Of a DNA stretch of 9,519 nucleotides, positions 1 to 6,347 are shown one piece after another. A program made the translations under genes and the position numbers. Location of the stretch: NCBI GenBank assembly GCA_020444775.1, contig JAGRHX010000203.1, forward strand, positions 1-9,519, given 5' to 3'. Under the pieces are notes generated by a model that saw only the letters and a program-made list of their open reading frames with translations, was not told the DNA's origin and searched no databases. Each line of letters begins with the position of its first letter. The stretch's first letter is position 1. The stretch is from Gammaproteobacteria bacterium. GTDB taxonomy: Bacteria > Pseudomonadota > Gammaproteobacteria > HK1.

Positions 1-314
1 GCGCGGCCGGCCCTGACCGCGGGAAATCCGTCGAAGGTGGTGGCGACGCTGGCCGGGGTCCCGGGGATCCCCATCAGCATGCCCGAGATCAGTCCGCCCG
101 AGAGACCGCCGACGTACACGCCGAGCATGGTCGAAAGGCCGGAGATCGGCGGCATGCCGAAGGTGAAGGGCAGGGTGAGCACCACTGCCATGGTCACGGT
201 GAAGCCCGGAATGGCGCCGGCAATGATGCCGAACAGCACACCGACGCTCAACAGCACGAAGTTGTGCAGCTCGAACACCGCCTGGGCGGCGGCGATGACG
301 TTCTCCAACAGCAT
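1..314 (-). CDS. tctA: TctA-family permease of a tripartite tricarboxylate transporter, N-terminal part
   Basis: Large inner-membrane permease subunit of a TTT transporter; it works with TctB and the periplasmic receptor TctC to import a carboxylate using an ion gradient. The gene reads leftwards and is cut by the window edge, so only about 104 N-terminal residues of a protein usually near 500 are visible. They carry the family signature: a hydrophobic helix, then a segment with GIIAGAIPGFT (about 29-39), a second hydrophobic stretch, the glycine-rich GVYVGGLSGGLISG, and the GIPGTPASVATTFDG motif near residue 83. The start at 314 is supported by an AGAGG ribosome-binding site seven bases upstream. 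It follows tctB by 51 bases, consistent with one tctC-tctB-tctA operon. The family call is secure; the substrate is unknown. Confidence 0.93.
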   Translation of the reverse strand, partial: MLLENVIAAAQAVFELHNFVLLSVGVLFGIIAGAIPGFTVTMAVVLTLPFTFGMPPISGLSTMLGVYVGGLSGGLISGMLMGIPGTPASVATTFDGFPAVRAGR

Positions 315-365
315 CCTGTTACCTCTATGAGGCCTTGTGCCGAGCGCTGGGGGCGGCGGCAGGGT

Positions 366-851
366 TCAGTACAGTTGAATCAGTTCGCCCTGAGGCAGGT
401 AGACACGCAGCGCGAAGGTGAACACAGCCCAGACGATGCCGACCGAGCCTATCGAGATGAGCGCGTGCACGAACAGCCAGCGCGGGGTGTGATGACCCAG
501 ATAGGTCAGCAGCACGAATACGAACAGGATCCCACCTATCAGCATGCCCAGGTAGTCCAGGGTCAGCAGGAACAGCATGAAGATGACGAAGCTGCCGATC
601 GGATTGCGGTAGCGTGCGAGGCGCTCGCCGATGGTCCCGGAGACAGGTTGGGCGCGGGACGCGCCGCGGCGCAGCGACTGGACCAGGTAGACAACCGAGA
701 GCACGAGGAAGGGCACCAGGATGACACGCGGCCAGACCTCGGAGCCGATGCTCGCATAGTCGAACTGGGGGATGTTGTAGGTTTCCCAATAGAACAGAGC
801 GCCGACGGCGAGCAGCACGAGGGCGCATATCACGTCTGTAGCAGAACGCAT
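366..851 (-). CDS. tctB: TctB-family small membrane subunit of the TTT transporter
   Basis: A 161-residue, very hydrophobic protein with the length and layout of TctB: one helix near residues 7-23, a loop with FDYASIGSEVWPR before a second helix (about 43-60), a basic linker (about 61-88), then two close helices (about 88-120) and a last one near 127-152. TctB is the small, poorly conserved inner-membrane subunit that pairs with TctA. Its place between tctC and tctA confirms the assignment better than its sequence does. The ATG at 851 has no good Shine-Dalgarno sequence. The mRNA just before it instead contains CCUCCU, so translation may be inefficient or start in another way. No in-frame alternative start with a better site is evident. 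Confidence 0.88.
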   Translation of the reverse strand: MRSATDVICALVLLAVGALFYWETYNIPQFDYASIGSEVWPRVILVPFLVLSVVYLVQSLRRGASRAQPVSGTIGERLARYRNPIGSFVIFMLFLLTLDYLGMLIGGILFVFVLLTYLGHHTPRWLFVHALISIGSVGIVWAVFTFALRVYLPQGELIQLY

Positions 852-941
852 GAACAGGAGGTTCCGTAAGCGAGCGACTGTTGACCGAGGGTGAAGCGCG
901 GGACGACCTGTGTCCGGTCGGGCCGTAGGCGTTCGGGCGCC

Positions 942-979
942 ACACGCGGCCGCGACGCCGAGGCGTCGCGGTCGCGTGT
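942..979 (-). promoter_or_regulatory. Strong intergenic hairpin between tctC and tctB
   Basis: A long inverted repeat begins five bases after the tctC stop codon. The inner arms, 950-959 and 962-971, are perfect 10-base complements (CCGCGACGCC and GGCGTCGCGG). The outer arms, 942-948 and 973-979, are perfect 7-base complements (ACACGCG and CGCGTGT). One non-Watson-Crick position (949/972) separates them: C-A in the operon mRNA, G-U on the other strand. No T-run follows on the minus strand, so it is not a classic intrinsic terminator. A structure placed after a binding-protein gene and before the permease genes could protect the upstream mRNA or reduce read-through, so that more receptor than permease is made. 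The function is inferred; the repeat itself is plain. Confidence 0.75.
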
Positions 980-984
980 CGTGC

Positions 985-1944
985 CTATTTCATCACGCCC
1001 AGCTTCTTGGCGATGCGGGTCCAGTCGTCGTTGGTGTCCTTCCACCACTGCTGATAGGCCTCACCGCGCAGATAGGCGACCTTGCTGCCCTTGCTGGTAA
1101 TGGCCTTGATGAACTCAGGGTCGTTGGCGACCTTCTCGAGCAGGTCCGCATAGTAGTTCACGATCTCCGCTGAGGTGCCCTTCGGCAGGACCCAGCCCCG
1201 GTCCGAGGTGATCGATAGGTTGAAGCCCTGCTCCCTGGCGGTTGGCAGGTCGGGCAGCACCGTGGAGCGCTCGTCGGCATTGATCGCGAGCACCTTGAGC
1301 TTGCCGGACTGGACGTGCTTGGCCGCGGTTGCCTCGGAGACCTGTGCGATGTGGATGGTATTGGAGAGCATCGCCTTGATGCGGTCGGCGGTGCCGTCAT
1401 AGGACACCACCTTCATGTCGATATCGAGCGCATCCTGCACCTGCAGCAGGGTGAAATGGCTGGTCGAGCCGAGCGTCCCGCCGGCCAGCACCTTGCCCGG
1501 GTTGGCCTTGGCGTACGCCTGCATGCTCTTGTAGTCGTTGAACGGCGCGCCCTCGGCGGCGCCGATGATCGAAGCGGTCTGCACCATGCGCGCCGCCGGC
1601 TCGAAGTCGGTATAGGTGAGATCGCTGCGGCCGGTCAGGTTGCTGGACAGAACGTGCTGGAAGGTCGCGAACACCGTGCAGCCATCGGGCTTGGCCTTGG
1701 CCGCTTCCTTGGTGCCCTTGATGCCGCCCTGGCCCTTGATGTTCACCACCTGCAGCGTGGCGACCGCGCCGAGGCGATTGGCGGCATCGGTGATGATGCG
1801 GTTGAGGATGTCGGTCTCGCCACCGGGCCCCCAGGGCACCAGGACTCGGGCGGTGTTGCAGGGCAGTTCCACGGCGCTGGCCGAACCGGCCAGGCACAAC
1901 AGACCTGCAAAGGTGACTGAAAGTGCTCGGGTGCTGAATTTCAT
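985..1944 (-). CDS. tctC: TctC-family (Bug-type) periplasmic solute-binding protein
   Basis: Periplasmic receptor that captures a carboxylate and delivers it to TctA-TctB. The 319-residue length is normal for the family. An N-terminal signal peptide has a short basic start (MKFSTR), a hydrophobic core (about 7-22) and an ASA cleavage site near residue 24. The mature protein opens with the family pattern RVLVPWGPGGETD, the aspartate-containing loop that in Bug proteins binds the substrate carboxylate. Later come LAGGTLGSTSHF, the AINADERS-VLPDLPTAREQGF block and a GWVLPKGT segment, all typical. The ATG at 1944 is chosen because the signal peptide begins there; the frame stays open upstream, but that part has no family similarity. 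A GAGG lies 13 bases upstream, rather far. First gene of the operon; ligand unknown. Confidence 0.93.
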   Translation of the reverse strand: MKFSTRALSVTFAGLLCLAGSASAVELPCNTARVLVPWGPGGETDILNRIITDAANRLGAVATLQVVNIKGQGGIKGTKEAAKAKPDGCTVFATFQHVLSSNLTGRSDLTYTDFEPAARMVQTASIIGAAEGAPFNDYKSMQAYAKANPGKVLAGGTLGSTSHFTLLQVQDALDIDMKVVSYDGTADRIKAMLSNTIHIAQVSEATAAKHVQSGKLKVLAINADERSTVLPDLPTAREQGFNLSITSDRGWVLPKGTSAEIVNYYADLLEKVANDPEFIKAITSKGSKVAYLRGEAYQQWWKDTNDDWTRIAKKLGVMK

Positions 1945-2009
1945 CGGTTGTATTGTGCCTCGATTGGTTTTTTGGGCTGTGGCTGCAGGGCATGCGCGCA
2001 TCGCACGGC

Positions 2010-2038
2010 AATATCGCCCGTGGTGGACACGCGCACAA
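2010..2038 (-). promoter_or_regulatory. Candidate sigma-70 promoter for tctCBA
   Basis: On the minus strand TTGTGC (2038-2033) and GATATT (2015-2010) are separated by exactly 17 bases. The -35 matches the consensus only in its TTG and the -10 in four of six positions. It would start transcription near 2003 and give a leader of roughly 60 bases. It is the best pair I found upstream of tctC, but it is weak and could be chance. Confidence 0.3.
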
Positions 2039-2342
2039 TAGCGCAGGCGACGCGCGGGACGATCCTGCGTCGACTGCTTCCTGAAGCGGTCTGACTCGGG
2101 AACTGCGCCGGTCGCGCCTGGACAGCTGACCAGTTTAACGTGCCTGAGGCGTTGCTGTCCCGCTGAGCTGCGCCATCCGAACAACTCGCGCCGGGGGTAG
2201 CTGGAGGATCCGTCTCGTAGAGGGCGACATGGCTTCGCTTCGCGCCGGGCGAACGCGAATCAGGCGCTCGCATGCTCGAGTCGTGGGCAGGATGGGTGCG
2301 ACCAGCCTGCAGCTTTGCATGACTGCCCTCGTGTGGCCTGCC

Positions 2343-2369
2343 TAAAGCCGGATGCGCAATCGCCGATCT
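2343..2369 (+). promoter_or_regulatory. Sigma-28 (FliA) type promoter upstream of the EAL-HDOD gene
   Basis: TAAA (2343-2346), a spacer of exactly 15 bases, then GCCGATCT (2362-2369). The known sigma-28 consensus is TAAA-N15-GCCGATAA, often with G after TAAA, which is also present here. Twelve fixed positions are compared and ten match, with ideal spacing. Transcription would begin near 2376 and run towards the EAL-HDOD gene, leaving a leader of about 150 bases. Late flagellar and chemotaxis genes, and several c-di-GMP genes, are known members of FliA regulons, so the target makes biological sense. Confidence 0.65.
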
Positions 2370-2524
2370 CTATGGGCAGGCCTGCATCTTTGACCGCATC
2401 CGCGGTGTGGTGAAGCGGCGGGTATGCTCGTGACCGTGGCGTGACGCCGGGCGTCTGCGCCCATGGCGCATTCACCCGAGGCCGCACGTTGCTGCGGTCG
2501 TCGACGGCCTGAACAGGTAGAACC
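2370..2524 (+). other. Leader of the EAL-HDOD gene with two adjacent hairpins
   Basis: This is the predicted untranslated leader between the sigma-28 site and the start codon. It starts with a perfect 10-base palindrome at 2376-2385 (GCAGGCCTGC). Two inverted repeats stand back to back: GACGCC/GGCGTC at 2443-2455 (one central base) and TGCGCC/GGCGCA at 2456-2470 (three-base loop). I see no c-di-GMP riboswitch-like conserved core. The rest of the divergent region, 1945-2342, holds the tctC promoter candidate and nothing else I can name. Confidence 0.35.
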
Positions 2525-3766
2525 ATGCAGACCAGCGCAGCTTCGGTGAATCGGTCCACCCACCTGAGTGACATCATGGTGGCGCGGCAGCCGATCCTCG
2601 ATCGAAACATGGAGTTGTTCGCCTACGAGCTGCTGTACCGTTCCTTGAACCCGGACCATGCGATGGTCCGCGACGGCGACGCCGCGACCTCGAGCGTATT
2701 GCTGGCGGCGTTCATGGACATTGGTCTGGAACGCCTCGCCTCGGACCGTCCGGTGTTCATCAACGCGACCCGCAACTTCCTGCTCTCACGGCACGCCCTG
2801 GCCCTGCCGCCAGAGCGCGTGGTCATCGAGATCCTCGAGGACGTGCAGATCGACACCAGCCTGGTCGAGGCGGTGCAGGAGCTGGCCGAGGCCGGATTTC
2901 GCATCGCGCTCGACGATTTCGTGTTCGCCGAGCACTGGCAGCCACTGATCGAGCTGGCCGGCATCATCAAGGTCGACGTGCTCGGTCGGAGCAGCGAGGC
3001 CATCGAGGCGGATATCGCCGTCTACCGACGACCGGGTCTGCAGCTGCTGGCGGAGAAGGTCGAGACCCACGAAGCCTTCGAGTCGCTGCTGGCACTGGGC
3101 TTCGACTACTTCCAGGGGTTCTATTTCGCGCGACCCAAGGTGCTGTCGGGCGCGACCCTGTCGAACAACCGCCTGCTGACCTTGAATCTGCTCTCGCAGC
3201 TACAGGATCCGAGCACCGACATCGATGATGTCGCCCGGCTGGTGAGCATGGATGCGGCGCTCAGCTATCGTCTGATGCGCTTCATCAACTCAGCGATGCT
3301 GGGGCTGAGCTCCAAGGTCACCTCGATCCACCGCGCCGTGGTGCTCATCGGCCTGGCCCAGATCAAGCGCTGGGTGAGCCTGATGGTGCTGTCGTCGGTC
3401 GACGGTAAGCCGGCGGCGTTGATCAACCTGGCCATCGTACGTGGTCGCTTCTGTGAGGAGCTGGCACGCCGGGACGGCGCGGTCAGCCCGGATTCTGCGT
3501 TCACCGTCGGCTTGCTGTCGTGTCTGGATGCGTTGCTCGACAAGGCCCTGGAAGAGCTGGTGGTGGAACTGCCACTCAGCTCCGAGCTGGTCGACGCGTT
3601 ACTCGGCGGCTGTGGACCTCTAGGTCGGATCCTGCACACGGCGCGCGCCTTCGAGCAGGGAGACTGGGGCAACGTCGGCCACGCCCGGCTGGGGCTGGAG
3701 GCGGTTTCGAAGGCCTACTCCGATGCGGTTGCCTGGGTCGATGCGGCGGGTCTGGGCGGGCTGTGA
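2525..3766 (+). CDS. EAL-HDOD signalling protein (YuxH-like)
   Basis: A 413-residue cytosolic protein with two domains. The EAL domain (about 17-205) starts with ARQPILDRN and carries ELLYR in place of EALxR (E35), N80, E102 in EILE, D130-D131, K149 in IKVD, E177 in AEKVE and Q197 in FQGFYF. These correspond to the metal and catalytic positions of c-di-GMP phosphodiesterases. The usual DFGTGYSSL loop after the aspartates is lost (DDFVFAEHW). The HDOD domain (about 206-400) shows LVSMDAALSYRLMRFINSA and the IHRAVVLIGLAQIKRW block; HDOD domains are HD-like but lack the metal-binding pair and serve as output or scaffold modules. An AGG seven to eight bases before the ATG supports this start. A sigma-28-like promoter lies upstream. 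Related proteins influence motility and biofilm; whether this one cleaves c-di-GMP cannot be told from sequence alone. Convergent with the aminotransferase gene, 53 bases apart. Confidence 0.92.
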   Translation: MQTSAASVNRSTHLSDIMVARQPILDRNMELFAYELLYRSLNPDHAMVRDGDAATSSVLLAAFMDIGLERLASDRPVFINATRNFLLSRHALALPPERVVIEILEDVQIDTSLVEAVQELAEAGFRIALDDFVFAEHWQPLIELAGIIKVDVLGRSSEAIEADIAVYRRPGLQLLAEKVETHEAFESLLALGFDYFQGFYFARPKVLSGATLSNNRLLTLNLLSQLQDPSTDIDDVARLVSMDAALSYRLMRFINSAMLGLSSKVTSIHRAVVLIGLAQIKRWVSLMVLSSVDGKPAALINLAIVRGRFCEELARRDGAVSPDSAFTVGLLSCLDALLDKALEELVVELPLSSELVDALLGGCGPLGRILHTARAFEQGDWGNVGHARLGLEAVSKAYSDAVAWVDAAGLGGL

Positions 3767-3819
3767 GCGACGCGTATGGCTTGACCGCGTCCGCCTTCAC
3801 GCCGGGGCGTCCGTAGACC

Positions 3820-5061
3820 TCATTCAAGCGCTGCGCAGGCTTGTCTTATCAGCTCGGCACCTCGCAGCAGGTCCGTCTCGGGTGCGACGAAACTTGCGCG
3901 GAAGTAGGGTGACAGGCCGTAGGCCTCACCCTGCACCACCGCCACCCCGACCGTATCGAGCAGATACATCACGAAATCCGTATCGTTGTCGATCACGCGG
4001 CCGTCGGGACCTCGCTTGCCGATCGCGCCGGCGCATGACATGTACAGATACATGGCGCCCTCGGGGCGCGCGCAGGTCAGCAGCTCGACCTGGCTCAGCG
4101 CATCGAACAGCATATCGCGGCGCCGCTGCAGATTCGTGGTACGTGCGCGCACCTCGTCCAGCGGCAGGGTGAGCACCGCGGCCGCGGCGGCCATGCCGAG
4201 CGCGTTGGCACCAGCCGTGCTCTGCGACTGCATCTTCGAGACGTTGCTGATCAGCGCCTTCGGACCGCCGGCGAAGCCGCAGCGAAATCCGGTCATGGAG
4301 TAGCCCTTGGATACGCCGTTGCAGGTCAGGGTGCGCGATTTGAGCCGTGGCTCGACCTGGGCGAAGGTCGCATAGTCGCGTCCGTCGAAACGCAGATGCT
4401 CGTAGACGTCGTCGGCCAGCACGTGCACATGCGGATGGGCGAGCAGCACCTCGCACAAGGCGGCGAGCTCGGCACGTGAGTACAGCGCACCGGTCGGATT
4501 GTTGGGTGAATTGAACATCACCCACTTGGTACGCGCGGTGATCGCGGCATCCAACGCCTGTGGTGTGACCTTGAAGCCATGCTCGGCCGGGCAGTCGATG
4601 ATCACCGGCGTGCCGCCGGCGAGCTTGACCATGTCGGGATACGAGGCCCAATAGGGGGCCAGCACGATGACCTCGTCGCCGCCGTGCACGGTCGCCATCA
4701 GCGCGTTGAAGATGACCTGCTTGGTCCCGGAGCCGACCGCGATCTCGTCCAGCGCGTAATCCAGATCGTTGTCGCGCCTGAACTTGTGCTGGATGGCCTT
4801 GCGCAGCTCCAGGGTCCCGTTGATCGGCGTATAGACGACGCCGTTGTCGCGCATCAGCGCGACAACGGCGGCCTGCGCCTCGGCGGGCGCGGGGAAGTCC
4901 GGCTCGCCAGCGGTGAGCTTGATGATGTCCCGCCCTTCGGCGATCAAATCCCGCACCCGGGCCGATGCAATCTGGCTGGGCGAGGGTTTGAACCGGCTCA
5001 TACGCGGGGCGAGAAAGCTCTCCGACAGCGTGTTCCCGGCACTGCTTCGCTCTTCACTCAT
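3820..5061 (-). CDS. Class I pyridoxal-phosphate aminotransferase, aspartate/prephenate type
   Basis: Transfers an amino group between an amino acid and a 2-oxo acid; the best guess is aspartate or glutamate as donor and oxaloacetate or prephenate as acceptor. Counted from the chosen start (413 residues): KPSPSQ near 25-30, AGEPDFPAP at 51-59, GSGTKQ at 110-115, APYWASYPD at 135-143, NSPNNPTG at 184-191, DDVYEHL at 217-223, the PLP lysine K252 in SKGYSMTGFR, and the substrate carboxylate-binding arginine R388 in FRASF. K114 in GTKQ is where enzymes of this subgroup that accept dicarboxylates often carry a lysine. The ATG at 5061 is preferred over one nine codons upstream because AGGAG lies nine bases before it. 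It follows phyH by 161 bases on the same strand. Exact substrate uncertain; the fold and reaction type are not. Confidence 0.92.
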   Translation of the reverse strand: MSEERSSAGNTLSESFLAPRMSRFKPSPSQIASARVRDLIAEGRDIIKLTAGEPDFPAPAEAQAAVVALMRDNGVVYTPINGTLELRKAIQHKFRRDNDLDYALDEIAVGSGTKQVIFNALMATVHGGDEVIVLAPYWASYPDMVKLAGGTPVIIDCPAEHGFKVTPQALDAAITARTKWVMFNSPNNPTGALYSRAELAALCEVLLAHPHVHVLADDVYEHLRFDGRDYATFAQVEPRLKSRTLTCNGVSKGYSMTGFRCGFAGGPKALISNVSKMQSQSTAGANALGMAAAAAVLTLPLDEVRARTTNLQRRRDMLFDALSQVELLTCARPEGAMYLYMSCAGAIGKRGPDGRVIDNDTDFVMYLLDTVGVAVVQGEAYGLSPYFRASFVAPETDLLRGAELIRQACAALE

Positions 5062-5070
5062 CCGTGCTCG

Positions 5071-5075
5071 CTCCT
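5071..5075 (-). promoter_or_regulatory. Ribosome-binding site that fixes the aminotransferase start
   Basis: On the minus strand AGGAG ends nine bases before the ATG at 5061. The in-frame ATG nine codons further upstream would overlap this site and has no comparable sequence before it, so 5061 is the likelier start. Confidence 0.7.
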
Positions 5076-5167
5076 GTGGCCCGGACATTCGGCATCATCG
5101 CGACCTGGCACGGCCCATTCATGTCTTGCAGTCCTACCTGTGGTCATCCCGGCAACGATCATCGGGT

Positions 5168-5221
5168 CGGCCTACCGGCGTGCGGCCTACGTGTGTACCT
5201 GCTTGTGAACCTGCTTGTGAA
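5168..5221. repeat. Two short direct-repeat pairs between phyH and the aminotransferase gene
   Basis: CGGCCTAC occurs at 5168-5175 and again at 5183-5190, a 15-base period. Directly after comes a perfect 12-base tandem duplication, CCTGCTTGTGAA at 5198-5209 and 5210-5221, which ends one base before the end of the phyH stop codon. Nothing in the pair resembles a terminator: there is no stem followed by a T-run. The 12-base unit may be a replication-slippage duplication; a regulatory role is not shown. Confidence 0.6.
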
Positions 5222-5222
5222 C

Positions 5223-5999
5223 TTACAGGGGGACCGACGGGTACAGCGCCGAGCGAGTGCCGGGAATCGGGTTGTTGTCCTGCAGATGATAGGTGAACAC
5301 GCAGGACAACTTCACCTCGTCAGTCAGATTCTGACCGGCTTCGTGGAACACCCGGCTGTGGAAGAACAGGACGTCACCGGCGTTCAGCTCCAAGGTCACC
5401 GCCTTGCGCATCAGGGCCTGATTCTCCTCGAGGTCGGTGCGCAGGAACAGCACGTGGTCCAGTCGACCACGGTCCAGGCTCAGGCGATGGCTGCCGGGAA
5501 TGATGCTGAGCACGCCGTTGCGCGCGTGCTCGTGGCCCAGCGCCAGCCACACAGACACCAGCTCCGGTCGGTCGAAGGACCAGTAACGAATGTCCTGGTG
5601 CCAGGAGGTCTCGCTGCTGAAACCGGGATGCTTGGTCATCACACAGTTGTGGTGGCACTGCGACACCATCACGGTCGGATCACGATCCGGCTCGGCCATG
5701 AGGGTTTCGAGTACCGACTTCACCGCGGCGCTGCGTGCCCACTGACGGAACACCGGGTGTCGGGCATAGGCATAGAGCAATCGACGCGGCGTGTTGCCAC
5801 CCTCTGCGGCACGGCTCGGCGGCGAGCCCGGATATCCGACGTCGGCCTCGAACTCGGCCGGTCCCTGCAGCGGCGACAGCGCATCCAGCACGGCCTCACG
5901 CATGGTCGTGCAGACCTCGGGGACGGCAAGCCCCCTGACCACCAGGAATCCGTCCTGGTCGAAGCGGCTGCGGGGAAGTTCGCTGATCTGCGTGGACAT
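5223..5999 (-). CDS. Phytanoyl-CoA dioxygenase (PhyH) family protein
   Basis: A 258-residue protein of the non-haem Fe(II), 2-oxoglutarate oxygenase superfamily. The iron triad is clear: H134 and D136 in WHQDIRYW and H219 in FFHSRVFHEAGQN, preceded by the family's AGDVLFFH turn. The N-terminal FDQDGFLVVRGL (about 13-24) is the usual opening of PhyH proteins, and NGVLSIIPGSH (161-171) is the conserved strand and turn after the HxD motif. The arginine that normally binds the 2-oxoglutarate carboxylate after the distal histidine is not in its expected place: the segment reads NLTDEVKLSCVF, with K230 nearby. The substrate cannot be told; bacterial members hydroxylate many small molecules. The ATG at 5999 has only a weak ribosome-binding site. 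Divergent from the secreted hydrolase gene; same strand as the aminotransferase gene downstream. Confidence 0.88.
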   Translation of the reverse strand: MSTQISELPRSRFDQDGFLVVRGLAVPEVCTTMREAVLDALSPLQGPAEFEADVGYPGSPPSRAAEGGNTPRRLLYAYARHPVFRQWARSAAVKSVLETLMAEPDRDPTVMVSQCHHNCVMTKHPGFSSETSWHQDIRYWSFDRPELVSVWLALGHEHARNGVLSIIPGSHRLSLDRGRLDHVLFLRTDLEENQALMRKAVTLELNAGDVLFFHSRVFHEAGQNLTDEVKLSCVFTYHLQDNNPIPGTRSALYPSVPL

Positions 6000-6093
6000 G
6001 GCTGACTACCGACACGGTGGGCGGGGACGTGTCATAAGCTACACCCGTCCCGCGTTGCCTGGAAGTGCGCCGGGTCAGCAGGTCGTGGGGATG

Positions 6094-6112
6094 CGGTGCC
6101 GATTCGGCACCG
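6094..6112. promoter_or_regulatory. Operator-like palindrome upstream of phyH
   Basis: CGGTGCCGA and TCGGCACCG are perfect 9-base complements around a single central base. The site lies 95 bases upstream of the phyH start in the divergent region between phyH and the hydrolase gene. A 9-1-9 dyad is a normal shape for a dimeric regulator's operator; it could also form a stem in a phyH leader. No regulator gene is next to it. Confidence 0.45.
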
Positions 6113-6155
6113 GATTCGTCCCGTCTCGCGTGGGAACCTCTTCGCTTGCCGTGTA

Positions 6156-6201
6156 CCGAGAGAGTCGGCCCCTCTCGGCCCAGATATGGCCCGTATGGGC
6201 C
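6156..6201. repeat. Two adjacent inverted repeats in the divergent region
   Basis: CCGAGAG (6156-6162) pairs with CTCTCGG (6172-6178) across a nine-base loop. GGCCC (6188-6192) pairs with GGGCC (6197-6201) across GTAT. With the palindrome at 6094-6112 they make the 348-base gap 6000-6347 rich in dyads. No convincing phyH promoter was found in this gap. Function unknown. Confidence 0.4.
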
Positions 6202-6232
6202 CTTATCGGCTCGAATGACCCCCGAAGCTGCG

Positions 6233-6261
6233 TTGGCCATCAAGTCGCGAAGGACTATGCT
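6233..6261 (+). promoter_or_regulatory. Candidate sigma-70 promoter for the secreted hydrolase
   Basis: TTGGCC (6233-6238) and TATGCT (6256-6261) are separated by 17 bases; each matches its consensus hexamer in four of six positions. Transcription would start near 6268, about 80 bases before the chosen start codon. Spacing and position are good; the hexamers are moderate. Confidence 0.4.
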
Positions 6262-6347
6262 GCGCCGCTGGTGCAGGCATTCATCAGAGCGCGGACGGCA
6301 GTGGCATGCGTGACCGGACAGGCGATGGCGAAGCGTGGGAGCGACCG

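Noticed and set aside
856..861. AGGAGG on the plus strand as a ribosome-binding site
   Set aside because: No start codon lies at a suitable distance and no real plus-strand gene follows.
264..869. Long open frame on the plus strand across tctB
   Set aside because: It is antisense to a clear TctB protein, has no family features, and long antisense frames are expected in GC-rich DNA.
1945..2184. N-terminal extension of TctC to an upstream start
   Set aside because: The frame is open, but the extension has no signal-peptide character and the true signal peptide begins at 1944.
3767..3819. Possible terminators between the convergent EAL-HDOD and aminotransferase genes
   Set aside because: Only short stems are present (GACGCG/CGCGTC at 3769-3791 with an 11-base loop, ACGCC/GGCGT at 3799-3810 with a two-base loop) and neither strand has a T-run.
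5106..5121. TGGCAC as a sigma-54 promoter between phyH and the aminotransferase gene
   Set aside because: The required TTGC element at the -12 spacing is absent; the same holds for TGGCAC at 8282-8287.
6203..6210. Exact GCCGATAA (sigma-28 -10 consensus) on the minus strand upstream of phyH
   Set aside because: The position 15 bases upstream reads AGCT, not TAAA. Without a -35 element an exact 8-base match is not enough.
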